Below are positions 1-7,180 of a stretch of 11,713 bases of DNA, one piece after another. The stretch is from the NCBI GenBank assembly GCA_902797495.1, contig CADBTH010000025.1, positions 1 to 11,713 on the forward strand, given 5' to 3'. The notes below the pieces were generated by a model. That model saw nothing but the letters and a program-made list of their open reading frames with translations, had not been told where the DNA came from and searched no databases. Origin of the DNA: an uncultured Ruminococcus sp. GTDB taxonomy: Bacteria; Bacillota; Clostridia; Oscillospirales; CAG-272. A program made the translations under genes and the position numbers. Every line of letters starts with the position of its first letter. Position 1 is the first letter of the stretch.

Positions 1-465
1 GACCTCGTCCGAAGCTGAGATCGTGCCGACTCTTGCGATGTCCTTGGAGCCGTTGACCTTCTGGCTGTTTGCAACGAGTCCTTCGACAGCCTTGTCGACA
101 GCCTTCTTGATGCCGCGTCTGATGACCATCGGGTTAGCGCCCGCGGCGACGTTCTTCATACCCTCGTGGATGAGAGCCTGAGCGAGAAGAGTAGCGGTCG
201 TCGTGCCGTCGCCTGCCGCGTCGTTCGTCTTCGTTGCGACTTCGCGGACGAGCTGAGCGCCCATATTTTCGGAAGCGTCTTCGAGTTCGATCTCTTTTGC
301 GATCGTAACGCCGTCGTTAGTGATCAGGGGAGTGCCGAATTTCTTGTCGAGAACTACGTTTCTGCCCTTCGGGCCGAGCGTGATCTTGACCGTGTTTGCG
401 AGTTTGTCAACGCCGTTTATAAGAGCGGTTCTTGCTTCTGCGCCGTAAATGATATCTTTTGCCAT
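1..465 (-). CDS. groEL: GroEL chaperonin, 60 kDa subunit (partial, N-terminal 155 residues)
   Basis: This is the N-terminal part of the ATP-dependent cytosolic folding chaperonin; the rest lies beyond the left edge. The minus strand reads MAKDIIYGAEARTAL, the usual GroEL start. The nucleotide-binding signatures of the equatorial domain are present: TLGPKGRNV at residues 29-37, NDGVTIAKEI at 50-59 and GDGTTTATLLA at about 85-95, where Asp86 matches the metal-binding aspartate of the family. The 155 codons run without a stop to the edge. The ATG at 465 has a good ribosome binding site (AAAGGAGAT on the minus strand, 474-482). It follows groES by 30 bases, the standard order, so both share the CIRCE-controlled promoter. 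The only uncertainty is that the gene is cut by the window. Confidence 0.98.
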   Translation of the reverse strand, partial: MAKDIIYGAEARTALINGVDKLANTVKITLGPKGRNVVLDKKFGTPLITNDGVTIAKEIELEDASENMGAQLVREVATKTNDAAGDGTTTATLLAQALIHEGMKNVAAGANPMVIRRGIKKAVDKAVEGLVANSQKVNGSKDIARVGTISASDEV

Positions 466-495
466 GATGAATTATCTCCTTTCAGTGGTTTGCTG

Positions 496-780
496 TTACT
501 CGACGATCGCGAGTATGTCCGACTGACGGACTATGTTGTATTCCTCACCGTCGCACTTGACTTCGGTGCCGGAATATTTGCTTGTGATAACTTTGTCGCC
601 GACCTTGACGGTCATCTTGACTTCGTTTCCGTCGACCGTGCCGCCGGGGCCTACCGCCACGACTTCCATCACCTGAGGTTTTTCCTGCGCGGTGCCGGGA
701 AGGATGATACCCGTCTTGGTCGTCTCCTCTGCCGCGACCGCTTTAACGACTACTCTGTCTGCTAAAGGTTTGATTGTCAT
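496..780 (-). CDS. groES: GroES co-chaperonin, 10 kDa
   Basis: GroES forms the heptameric lid of the GroEL folding cage in the cytosol. The 94-residue product has the expected length. It begins MTIKPLADRVVVK and carries the mobile loop KTGIILPGTAQEK, whose hydrophobic IIL tripeptide contacts GroEL; later it shows GDKVITSKYSGTEVK and ends in the typical SDILAIVE. The reading frame is open further upstream to 816, but the ATG at 780 is chosen: the extra 12 residues are not GroES-like, and the minus strand has a strong AGGAGG about 5 bases before this ATG. It is the first gene of the operon, 30 bases before groEL. Regulation by heat through the HrcA repressor is inferred from the CIRCE element at 831-857. 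Confidence 0.98.
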   Translation of the reverse strand: MTIKPLADRVVVKAVAAEETTKTGIILPGTAQEKPQVMEVVAVGPGGTVDGNEVKMTVKVGDKVITSKYSGTEVKCDGEEYNIVRQSDILAIVE

Positions 781-830
781 ATTTACCTCCTGAATACAAT
801 GCGCTTGGCGCATCATTAATTATTGTATTT

Positions 831-857
831 TTAGCACTCAAAAAGAATGAGTGCTAA
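831..857 (-). promoter_or_regulatory. CIRCE operator (HrcA binding site)
   Basis: The sequence is TTAGCACTC, nine bases, then GAGTGCTAA. Both arms are perfect inverted repeats and match the CIRCE consensus exactly. It lies just downstream of the predicted -10 of the groES promoter and 51 bases before the groES ATG, so it sits in the 5' leader, as usual for HrcA-controlled groE operons. HrcA itself is not in this window. Confidence 0.97.
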
Positions 858-871
858 CTTTTTACTTCTAC

Positions 872-900
872 ATTGTAATGCCGCTTAATATAAAAATCAA
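872..900 (-). promoter_or_regulatory. groES-groEL sigma-A type promoter
   Basis: On the minus strand TTGATT (900-895) and TACAAT (877-872) are separated by exactly 17 bases. The predicted start of transcription is near 865, directly before the CIRCE arms, so a bound HrcA would block initiation or early elongation. Confidence 0.8.
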
Positions 901-1038
901 TACTTTTTTGGATATTTAACAAAAAGTTCACAATGGTTTTTGACGGAACGACGAAAGGTTTTTGCGCATCGGGATGCGAGAGTGCTAAAAATCGACCTTT
1001 GCGGCGCGGAGAATTATTCCGGCCCGCGGCAAATACAA

Positions 1039-1044
1039 TATAAT
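1039..1044 (+). promoter_or_regulatory. possible -10 box for the AGCS symporter
   Basis: A perfect TATAAT lies 24 bases before the chosen ATG at 1069, and a TACAAT overlaps its left side. The -35 region at the right spacing (about 1016-1022) is poor, so an activator or another promoter may be needed. The short leader would contain a weak GGGG ribosome binding site (1059-1062). Confidence 0.4.
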
Positions 1045-1068
1045 AATGATGATTCTCCGGGGTGCCGT

Positions 1069-2388
1069 ATGAGCTTTCTCGAAACGACCAATTCGTATCT
1101 GTCGGGCAAAGTCCTGCCCGCGGTCCTGATACTGACGGGGGTTTACCTCGCCGTCAGACTTCGCTTCTTTTACCTGATCCATCCGGTGAAGTTTTTCCGC
1201 GAGCTGAAGAGATCCGGAGGACGGGACGGAACGTCTCCCTTCAAGGCGCTCAGTATGGCGCTCGCCGGAACTCTCGGAGTCGGTAATATTTCCGGCGTCG
1301 CCACCGCCATCACGGCGGGAGGGGCGGGAGCGGTCTTCTGGATGTGGATCTCCGCCGCCGCCGCAATGAGCGTGAAGTACGCCGAGGTGTCTCTCGCGGT
1401 AAAGTACAGAGAGCGGGAGGAGTCGGACGGGGGCGTGAAGTATCACGGCGGCGCTTACTATTATATGAAGAAAGGGCTTTCGCGTTACGTCGGTCGGCGC
1501 GGCGCGGCGGGAGCAGCCGCCGTCTTCGCCGTCTTTCTCGTCTCGAACTCGATCCTGACGGGGAACATAGTCCAGGTCAACGCCGCCTCGTCCGTCTTCC
1601 CCGCGATACCGAAGATCGTCTGCGGCGGCGCGATCGCGCTGACCGTCCTCGCCGTCGTCGCGGGAGGCGCCGCGCGGATCGGGGACTTCACGGTCAGAGT
1701 CATCCCGATACTCACCGTCGTCTACGTCGTTCTGTCGGGGTACGTTATCCTCACGAATACCGGCAGGATCGCGGGAGTTTTTTCGGAAATATTCAAGGGC
1801 GCGCTCTCCTTCCGCGCCGCCGCGGGAGGAGCGGCGGGGTACGGCGTCGCCCGAGCCGTCAGATTCGGTGTCACGAGGGGCATCTTTTCGAACGAGGCGG
1901 GGTGCGGAACCGCGCCGACGGCGCACGCGTCCGCCAACTCATACAGTCCGCACAGCCAGGGGTGTCTCGGCATATTCGAGGTCTTCTGCGACACTATCGT
2001 CATGTGCACCATGACCGCCCTCGTCATCCTGCTCGCCGGTGATTCGGGCTCCGACGGGATCGCGCTCTCGATGGAATCCTACGGGGCGTTCTGCGGCCCG
2101 GCGGGCGCGGCGGCGATAGGGATATCCGTCGTCATTTTCGCCCTCGCGACAGTCATCTGTCAGGAGTTTTACGGGATGGAGGCGCTCGCCTGCCTCGGAG
2201 GCGGACGGCGGGCAAAGAGAGCGTATATCGCCCTCTCGTTCGCCGCCACGCTCGCGGGATCCGTGACGTCGCCGGAGACGGTGTGGCAGCTCGCCGACCT
2301 CGAGATCGCGCTGATGACCGTGACGAACACCCTTTGCGTGTTCATACTTTCGGACGAGGTTTCGTCATCTTTCCGAAACAATACTTAA
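1069..2388 (+). CDS. AGCS family sodium:alanine/glycine symporter
   Basis: This is a multi-spanning inner-membrane protein of the alanine-or-glycine:cation symporter family (Na_Ala_symp), which takes up small neutral amino acids with sodium. Family signatures are clear: GTLGVGNISGVATAI at residues 67-81, GGAGAVFWMW at about 84-93, KYAEVSLAVKYR at about 103-114, GGAYYYMKKGL, and FSNEAGCGTAPTAHASA at about 272-288. The protein is 439 residues with many hydrophobic helices; it ends shortly after the last helix, so the C-terminal tail is shorter than in many relatives. The frame opens upstream at 940, but those 43 residues are polar and not family-like, and would place the TATAAT at 1039 inside the gene. 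The ATG at 1069 gives the expected start, although its ribosome binding site is weak. The exact substrate cannot be read from the sequence. Confidence 0.9.
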   Translation: MSFLETTNSYLSGKVLPAVLILTGVYLAVRLRFFYLIHPVKFFRELKRSGGRDGTSPFKALSMALAGTLGVGNISGVATAITAGGAGAVFWMWISAAAAMSVKYAEVSLAVKYREREESDGGVKYHGGAYYYMKKGLSRYVGRRGAAGAAAVFAVFLVSNSILTGNIVQVNAASSVFPAIPKIVCGGAIALTVLAVVAGGAARIGDFTVRVIPILTVVYVVLSGYVILTNTGRIAGVFSEIFKGALSFRAAAGGAAGYGVARAVRFGVTRGIFSNEAGCGTAPTAHASANSYSPHSQGCLGIFEVFCDTIVMCTMTALVILLAGDSGSDGIALSMESYGAFCGPAGAAAIGISVVIFALATVICQEFYGMEALACLGGGRRAKRAYIALSFAATLAGSVTSPETVWQLADLEIALMTVTNTLCVFILSDEVSSSFRNNT

Positions 2389-2400
2389 AGCGCGCTTTAA
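2385..2400. repeat. 16-bp perfect palindrome overlapping the symporter stop codon
   Basis: TTAAAGCGCGCTTTAA is its own reverse complement and includes the TAA stop of the symporter gene. In RNA it could form a short stem with a CGCG loop, followed by a T-containing stretch, so a weak terminator is possible. It also lies just upstream of the -35 box of the next gene, so an operator role is possible. Neither role is shown. Confidence 0.6.
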
Positions 2401-2422
2401 ACCGCATTTTCCGTACTCTTTA

Positions 2423-2451
2423 TTGCTTTTATTGTAAAAATGAGATATAAT
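2423..2451 (+). promoter_or_regulatory. sigma-A type promoter of the surface protein gene
   Basis: TTGCTT (2423-2428) and a perfect TATAAT (2446-2451) are separated by 17 bases. Transcription should start near 2458, giving a leader of about 45 bases. Confidence 0.78.
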
Positions 2452-2468
2452 GTAAATGCAAACTAAGA

Positions 2469-2497
2469 CCGTTCGCCGGAGAGCGGACGGAAGGAGG
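2469..2497 (+). promoter_or_regulatory. leader hairpin next to a strong ribosome binding site
   Basis: CCGTTCGC (2469-2476) and GCGGACGG (2483-2490) can form an 8-bp stem (one G-U pair) with a 6-base loop. The stem ends directly at AAGGAGG (2491-2497), which is 5 bases before the ATG at 2503. The ribosome binding site stays unpaired, so a role in mRNA stability is more likely than blocking translation. This is inferred from complementarity alone. Confidence 0.55.
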
Positions 2498-2502
2498 AAA
2501 CT

Positions 2503-5500
2503 ATGAAGAGGTTTTTTGCAGTCCTGATCGTGCTGATCATGACCGTCTCCGCGGTCTCTCCCGCCTTTGCGGTGACGGCGGACGACGTAGTTCCGCCGAC
2601 TGAGGAGAACAGATTCAGCGTGTGGGCGGAGGATACCGTGTTCGATCCGTCTACGGACGAATATCTCGATATCTACGTCAACGTGTCCAACAACGTCGAC
2701 GGATACGAGTATCTCAAATTCTTCGTGATCTATCCCGAGTGCCTGACTCTTTCGAGAACGTCGGCGACGGGAGTCACGACTACAGCCGACCTCACGCAGG
2801 GGATAGAGCGCACGGGGCCGGACGGGCTTTTCACGAGAGCGCTCATGACCCTTCGCGGATACGACGTCGGCGAGGGGGACGGGGAGGACACCCCCGAACA
2901 GATCGCAACGTTCAAAGCGCGGACTCACGAGCTGCTCGACGGCAAAAAGTGGACATCGCCGCTTCTCGACTGCGAGAGGTTTCAGTATGACGAAGAGCTC
3001 GACGAGGACGTTCCCGTCGACACGTTCGACAACGGCAGAGTCTGCAGATTCAGATTCACCTACGACCCCGCCCTCAACCCGACGGGCGGCGACCTTCAGA
3101 TTGAGCTTTGGGAGGATTACGAAGGCGCTCTCCACAGTCCGAACCCGAAGAAGGCGGAGTGGGCTGACGAGTGGGCTTACTACGACGCGTACGGATGCAC
3201 CGTAAAGCTTCCGGCAAGCACGGAACCGCGCATCACCGTTTCAGACGCGGCGATCGACCGCGGAGACGGCAAAGCGACGATAGACGTTTCGGCAGCGAAC
3301 AATCCCGGAGTGTGGGCGATGCAGCTCTTCTTTGTCTACGACGACAGGATGAAGTTCGACAGCTTCGCAAACGGAGACGTGTTCCCCGACTCCGCGCTTT
3401 CGTTCTCTCCTTCGAACGAAGAGAAGATGCGCGACGTGAAACCCTCCGAGGCGTTCGCAAGGATTGCGTTCAAAAATCTTAAGGCTGCGTTTGAGGCGGC
3501 CGGAGTTTCATATGAAAACAAGTTGACAACGTACGTGCAGTATGAGAGCCCGACGTTCGACGATATCCGCGCCGACGGCAAACTCTTCTCGATCGCTCTG
3601 GATACGTCGGAGCTTACCCCCGGCGTATATGATATGAGCATAGTTTATATGCCGATGAACGTGATAAACTCCGAGGGGGAAAACGTCGCATTCAGAGTCG
3701 TACAGGGAAAACTTACGGTGACGGGAGAGCCGTGCGCTCACGCGAACACGACGACAGATCACAAGGACGCTACCTGCACCGAAGACGGTTATACTAAAGT
3801 GACGTGTAACGACTGCCGCGCGATCCTCGCGGACGAGGTCATCCCCGCTCCCGGACACGATTTCAGCGTAAAGATCGACACCGTTTACAATGCGGACGGG
3901 GTCAGCGGATACTACGTTTACAAATGCACAAGATGCGGCGAGACGGAAAAAGATTATTTCAGGCTGCCGCCGGAGGACGTCGCGTCGTCAGTCGACGAAG
4001 TCGAGGCTCCTTACTTCAAATCGAAACCCGTACTCGACGGCGTCGTCAGCGAGGCTGAATGGGGCGAGCCGACCGTATCCGTCAGTCAGGCGGACGTCGG
4101 TCGCGCGATCGCCGTCCCGGACTACGACGCGCCGGAGCCGGGCGGCAACGATCTCAACACTTTCTTCTTCGTGAATCCCGCGGGCAGCTACGACCCGGAA
4201 TCGCTCAATATGAGCTATACGATGTGGCTCCGCTGGGACGAGAACTTCTATTACATAGCTGTGAAGGTCGACGACCCCGACGGACACTCGCTGAAAAACG
4301 GAAAGAATGCTTTGTGGGACGGCGACGCTTTCCGTACGAAGATAGACCCCGAGGGATACAACGCCGTCTCGCCTCTCGGTCCGGAACTCTACGACCCGTA
4401 TTACGACGGAGAACCGTGGAGCAGGGCGGACGTACCTGACATGGCGTTCGGCTACACAGAGATCGCGGGTGGATTCACGGAGGCGTGGGAACTTTATAAA
4501 AACGTCGGACTGACTCCGCTTGTCGGCGGCACGGTCGAGGTCTCGATCGCTCCCGCGGGAGTAAACTATACCACCGACACGGCAAACGGCGTGACCACTT
4601 ACGAGATCGCGATACCGTGGAGCTGTATCGACAATAATACTCACTATTATTCGCAGTACTATCACGGCAAAACGGGCGGCGCGATAGGCAGAGAATACGG
4701 AATGTCCGCCGTTGTCTATAATGCGGACGGAACGGGTGAGGACAGATACAATGCCGCTCTCTGCTGGGGCAGCGGTATCCTTACGGCTCAGCAGGATCTG
4801 TACACGCAGACCTGCGGAGGATCGAACAGAGTCGTTCTGACGGGCGACGTTATAGAGCCTGAGGGATTTGTGAGCTTTGCCGGATACGCACCCGCGAGAG
4901 AGAGCGTCAAATATCCGACCGAGGTCGACGAGTCGTACCGCGTCGTTCTCGATTACGAGAAAGAGAGCGATATGTACTATTTCGGATACGATCAGGGCGG
5001 CGAATGGGTAGAGGAAGAGTCGGGCAACCGCGTCGCGCGCTGGGAGTACGACGACTCCGACGAATCCGGTCTCAACCCGAGATGGTATCTCCCGTTCGAC
5101 GATTTTGCGTCGAGTGCGCCGATGTATGACCCGAAGGACGGCAGCTACACTATAGCGCTGGACGTCGAGGTCACCGGCCTTGAAAAATACATTGACGGCT
5201 TCGGAAGGTCGTTCGGCTTTTCGTTCGGCGGGCGATACGGCATGGACTACGGCTGCGAATACGACTTCGACTCGGGCGTTTTCCGCATAATCGATAACTA
5301 TACCGGAGATGTGATGGCGGAAAAGGCGGCAGAGTTCGGTCTGAACGAGCGCCACCGCGTTATGTTCCAGTATTTCAAGGACAACTGCGAGGTGCGGCTC
5401 TACTTCGATCCCGTGATCGAAAACGGCAGGATCACCGATTCCGCTTCTCAGATATTCAGGATGATGTACAGGTACTTTGACAGCGCCGGAAACGAAGAAC

Positions 5501-5847
5501 CCGTGATCGCTCTCAGAAGGATAAACTGTCAGATACTTCTCGACAACGTGGAGCTGTACAACTTCGTCGACTATTCGGGCTTTGATTCCGTTATCGACGG
5601 CCCCGTCCCGGAAAAGGTTGATCCCGCTCCCTCGCCGCTTCCGGACGCGATCGAAAGCACACCGTCGCCGACGGGAACGACAGTGACGAAGACCGCGGCT
5701 CAGACGGGAACGACTGTGACGAAGACCGCGGCTCAGACGGGAGACCCGATCGTTTCCTATATCGCCGCGGCGGCGATCGCTCTGCTCGTCATGACCGGAT
5801 GCGTCATCGATCTTTACAGACGTCGCAGGGCGCAAAGCGGAAAATGA
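2503..5847 (+). CDS. Exported multidomain cell-surface protein with cohesin-like and CBM9-like domains and sortase-type tail
   Basis: This is a 1114-residue exported protein of unknown exact function. Residues 1-23 form a signal peptide (MKRFF, hydrophobic core, AFA cleavage site). Residues about 37-230 and 239-406 look cohesin-like: the second has ANNPGVWAMQLFFVYDD and a closing VVQGKLTV strand. Residues about 408-483 are a Cys/His-rich segment (CAH, DATCTEDGYTKVTCNDC, PGHDF, CTRCGE) of a type frequent in gut clostridial surface proteins. Residues about 500-783 resemble a CBM9/DOMON-like carbohydrate-binding domain (PVLDGVVSEAEW, LRWDENFYYIAVKVDDPD, YEIAIPW). Residues about 811-1027 may be a laminin-G-like sandwich. 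A Pro/Thr linker with an 11-residue repeat follows, then QTGD, a hydrophobic helix and an RRRR tail, as in sortase substrates, but without a canonical LPXTG. No glycosidase catalytic domain is recognised, so binding of glycans or surface scaffolding is the likely role. It has its own promoter and terminator. Confidence 0.85.
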   Translation: MKRFFAVLIVLIMTVSAVSPAFAVTADDVVPPTEENRFSVWAEDTVFDPSTDEYLDIYVNVSNNVDGYEYLKFFVIYPECLTLSRTSATGVTTTADLTQGIERTGPDGLFTRALMTLRGYDVGEGDGEDTPEQIATFKARTHELLDGKKWTSPLLDCERFQYDEELDEDVPVDTFDNGRVCRFRFTYDPALNPTGGDLQIELWEDYEGALHSPNPKKAEWADEWAYYDAYGCTVKLPASTEPRITVSDAAIDRGDGKATIDVSAANNPGVWAMQLFFVYDDRMKFDSFANGDVFPDSALSFSPSNEEKMRDVKPSEAFARIAFKNLKAAFEAAGVSYENKLTTYVQYESPTFDDIRADGKLFSIALDTSELTPGVYDMSIVYMPMNVINSEGENVAFRVVQGKLTVTGEPCAHANTTTDHKDATCTEDGYTKVTCNDCRAILADEVIPAPGHDFSVKIDTVYNADGVSGYYVYKCTRCGETEKDYFRLPPEDVASSVDEVEAPYFKSKPVLDGVVSEAEWGEPTVSVSQADVGRAIAVPDYDAPEPGGNDLNTFFFVNPAGSYDPESLNMSYTMWLRWDENFYYIAVKVDDPDGHSLKNGKNALWDGDAFRTKIDPEGYNAVSPLGPELYDPYYDGEPWSRADVPDMAFGYTEIAGGFTEAWELYKNVGLTPLVGGTVEVSIAPAGVNYTTDTANGVTTYEIAIPWSCIDNNTHYYSQYYHGKTGGAIGREYGMSAVVYNADGTGEDRYNAALCWGSGILTAQQDLYTQTCGGSNRVVLTGDVIEPEGFVSFAGYAPARESVKYPTEVDESYRVVLDYEKESDMYYFGYDQGGEWVEEESGNRVARWEYDDSDESGLNPRWYLPFDDFASSAPMYDPKDGSYTIALDVEVTGLEKYIDGFGRSFGFSFGGRYGMDYGCEYDFDSGVFRIIDNYTGDVMAEKAAEFGLNERHRVMFQYFKDNCEVRLYFDPVIENGRITDSASQIFRMMYRYFDSAGNEEPVIALRRINCQILLDNVELYNFVDYSGFDSVIDGPVPEKVDPAPSPLPDAIESTPSPTGTTVTKTAAQTGTTVTKTAAQTGDPIVSYIAAAAIALLVMTGCVIDLYRRRRAQSGK
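5671..5736 (+). repeat. 33-bp tandem repeat, two copies, in the cell-wall linker
   Basis: Two adjacent 33-base units (5671-5703 and 5704-5736) differ at a single third-codon position and encode TGTTVTKTAAQ twice. The next bases (ACGGGA) start a third unit. The repeat duplicates the QTG element that precedes the membrane helix, in frame. Confidence 0.95.
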
Positions 5848-5865
5848 GTAAACGCAAATAAATAA

Positions 5866-5902
5866 CGGGGAGCTTCGGATGAAGCTCCCCGATCTTTTTT
5901 TT
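5866..5902 (+). terminator. Rho-independent terminator, probably bidirectional
   Basis: An 11-bp perfect GC-rich stem (CGGGGAGCTTC with GAAGCTCCCCG, loop GGAT) is followed by ATC and eight T on the plus strand. It ends the surface protein transcript 18 bases after its stop. The asd gene converges from the other side with its stop at 5907; on the minus strand the stem is followed by a looser T-rich stretch, so it may serve asd too. Confidence 0.95.
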
Positions 5903-5906
5903 GTTT

Positions 5907-6995
5907 TTATTCGTTTGCCGTTAAGTAACCTTTTCTGTAGAGCAGTTCGGCGATCAGTACCGCGCCGCCCGCCGCGCCGCGGAGGGTGTTGTGGGAGAGA
6001 CCGACGAATTTGTAGTCGAAGTTGACGTCCTCGCGGAGTCTGCCGACGCAAATTCCCATGCCGCCGTAGAGGTCGCGGTCGAGCGCCGCCTGCGGACGGT
6101 CGTCCTCTTCAAAATAAGTGATGAACTGCTTCGGAGCGTGCGGAAGCTCGAGGAGCTGAGGAACGCCGCGGTATTCGTTCCACTCGCGTATGATCGCCTC
6201 CTTCGGAGGCTTTTTTTCGAAGTTTACGAAGATCGCCGCCGTGTGTCCGTCCGATACCGGAACTCTGAGGCACTGAACGGATATCTTCGGCTCTTCCGCC
6301 GCGCGGATGATGCCGCCCTGGACCTCGCCCCAGATCTTGAGGGGCTCGTACTGGCTCTTGTCCTCCTCGCCGGAAATGAACGGGATGAGGTTGTCGATCA
6401 TCTCGGGCCATTCGCGGAAGGTCTTGCCCGATCCGCTTATCGCCTGGTAAGTCGTGACGACTACTTCCTTTATGCCGTACTTGAGCAGGGGGGTCAGCGC
6501 GGGAACGTAGCTCTGAATGGAGCAGTTCGGCTTTACCGCGATGAAGCCGCGCTTCGTGCCGAGACGGTGCCTCTGACTCTCGATGACCTCGAGGTGAGCG
6601 TCGTTGATCTCGGGGATCACCATCGGAACGTCGTCCGTCCAGCGGTTGGCGGAGTTGTTGGAGATCACGGGGATCTCCGCTTTTGCGTACGCGGATTCGA
6701 GGGCGAGGATGTCGTCCTTCTTCATGTTGACCGCGCAGAAGACGAAATCGCACTTCGACTTCATCTCCTCGATATTCGCGGCGTCCGTCACGGTCATCGC
6801 CGCGACGTCTTCGGGAAGCTCCGCCTTCAGCTTCCATCTTCCCTCTACCGCTTTTCCGTAGGGAACGCCCGCGGAGCGCGCGCTTGCGGCGAGCGCCGAG
6901 ATCTCAAAATAGGGGTGGTCATGGAGCAGAGTGACGAACCTCTGACCTACCATGCCCGTTGCGCCGATTATTCCCGCGCGAAGTTTGTTTTTCAT
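5907..6995 (-). CDS. asd: Aspartate-semialdehyde dehydrogenase (archaeal/fungal-type)
   Basis: The enzyme reduces aspartyl phosphate with NADPH to aspartate semialdehyde, the branch point to lysine/diaminopimelate, threonine and methionine, in the cytosol. The 362-residue product has the nucleotide-binding motif GATGMVGQRF at residues 11-20, SNNSANR at 112-118, the active-site cysteine in KPNCSIQ (Cys158), TTYQAISGSG at 181-190 and the catalytic histidine in DGHTAA (His251). These motif forms and the length fit the archaeal/fungal-type branch better than the classical E. coli type. The ATG at 6995 gives the expected KLRAGIIGATG start, but only a weak GGGTAA precedes it; a small hairpin lies immediately upstream. 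It is a single-gene unit with its own promoter, convergent with the surface protein gene. Confidence 0.96.
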   Translation of the reverse strand: MKNKLRAGIIGATGMVGQRFVTLLHDHPYFEISALAASARSAGVPYGKAVEGRWKLKAELPEDVAAMTVTDAANIEEMKSKCDFVFCAVNMKKDDILALESAYAKAEIPVISNNSANRWTDDVPMVIPEINDAHLEVIESQRHRLGTKRGFIAVKPNCSIQSYVPALTPLLKYGIKEVVVTTYQAISGSGKTFREWPEMIDNLIPFISGEEDKSQYEPLKIWGEVQGGIIRAAEEPKISVQCLRVPVSDGHTAAIFVNFEKKPPKEAIIREWNEYRGVPQLLELPHAPKQFITYFEEDDRPQAALDRDLYGGMGICVGRLREDVNFDYKFVGLSHNTLRGAAGGAVLIAELLYRKGYLTANE

Positions 6996-7004
6996 AACGT
7001 TACC

Positions 7005-7060
7005 CGGGAGCCTTCTCCCGATCCCTTCCTTGGCTGAATTTGTCGGATCGTAAGCGATCC
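7005..7060 (-). promoter_or_regulatory. structured 5' leader of asd
   Basis: On the minus strand two 6-bp stems can form: GGATCG-CTTA-CGATCC (7060-7045), then CGGGAG-AAGG-CTCCCG (7020-7005), the latter ending 9 bases before the asd ATG. A second GGATCG (7024-7019) overlaps the second stem and could pair with the CGATCC of the first, so the two folds exclude each other. The purine-rich GGAG/AAGG bases lie in the second hairpin. It is far too short and unlike a lysine riboswitch. Regulation is inferred, not shown. Confidence 0.45.
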
Positions 7061-7079
7061 TCTGTTTTTATAATGTAAA

Positions 7080-7108
7080 AGTATATCACAGTAAAGGTGC
7101 TTTGTCAA
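7080..7108 (-). promoter_or_regulatory. asd promoter (sigma-A type)
   Basis: On the minus strand TTGACA (7108-7103) and TATACT (7085-7080) are separated by 17 bases, a near-perfect consensus. Transcription should start near 7073, giving a leader of about 78 bases. Confidence 0.9.
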
Positions 7109-7121
7109 ATCTTTTTTCTAT

Positions 7122-7134
7122 AGTATTATATACT
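7122..7134. promoter_or_regulatory. possible operator: inverted repeat AGTAT-TAT-ATACT
   Basis: This 13-base inverted repeat lies between the divergent asd and rpiR-family promoters. It could be an operator, or simply AT-rich promoter DNA; the minus strand also contains TATAAT here (7130-7125), a possible second asd -10 box with a poor -35. Confidence 0.3.
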
Positions 7135-7180
7135 TGCATGATAGTTTTTTCCATTGACCTTTTTTGATGGGAAAATCGCC

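Noticed and set aside
166..765. Plus-strand open frame over groES and groEL
   Set aside because: It lies antisense to two certain chaperonin genes and has no recognisable features.
965..978. Inverted repeat CGCATC-GG-GATGCG upstream of the symporter
   Set aside because: A two-base loop cannot form a stable hairpin and no T-run follows, so it is not a terminator; as an operator there is no support.
940..1068. Upstream extension of the symporter start to 940
   Set aside because: The extra 43 residues are polar and unlike AGCS N-termini, and the TATAAT at 1039 would fall inside the gene.
985..1926. Minus-strand open frame of 313 codons opposite the symporter
   Set aside because: The product is a low-complexity Arg/Asp/Gly-rich shadow of the GC-rich transporter gene, without a ribosome binding site or family motif.
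3988..6051. Long minus-strand open frame of 687 codons opposite the surface protein
   Set aside because: It is antisense to a protein with clear signal peptide, domains and anchor, crosses the terminator and part of asd, and its Arg/Val/Asp-rich product matches nothing; it follows from the codon bias of the plus-strand gene.
5991..7037. Plus-strand open frame of 348 codons opposite asd
   Set aside because: It is antisense to asd, whose catalytic motifs are all intact; it is a codon-bias shadow.
6996..7075. Lysine riboswitch or T-box in front of asd
   Set aside because: The leader is only about 78 bases and lacks the long multi-helix core and conserved motifs of either class.
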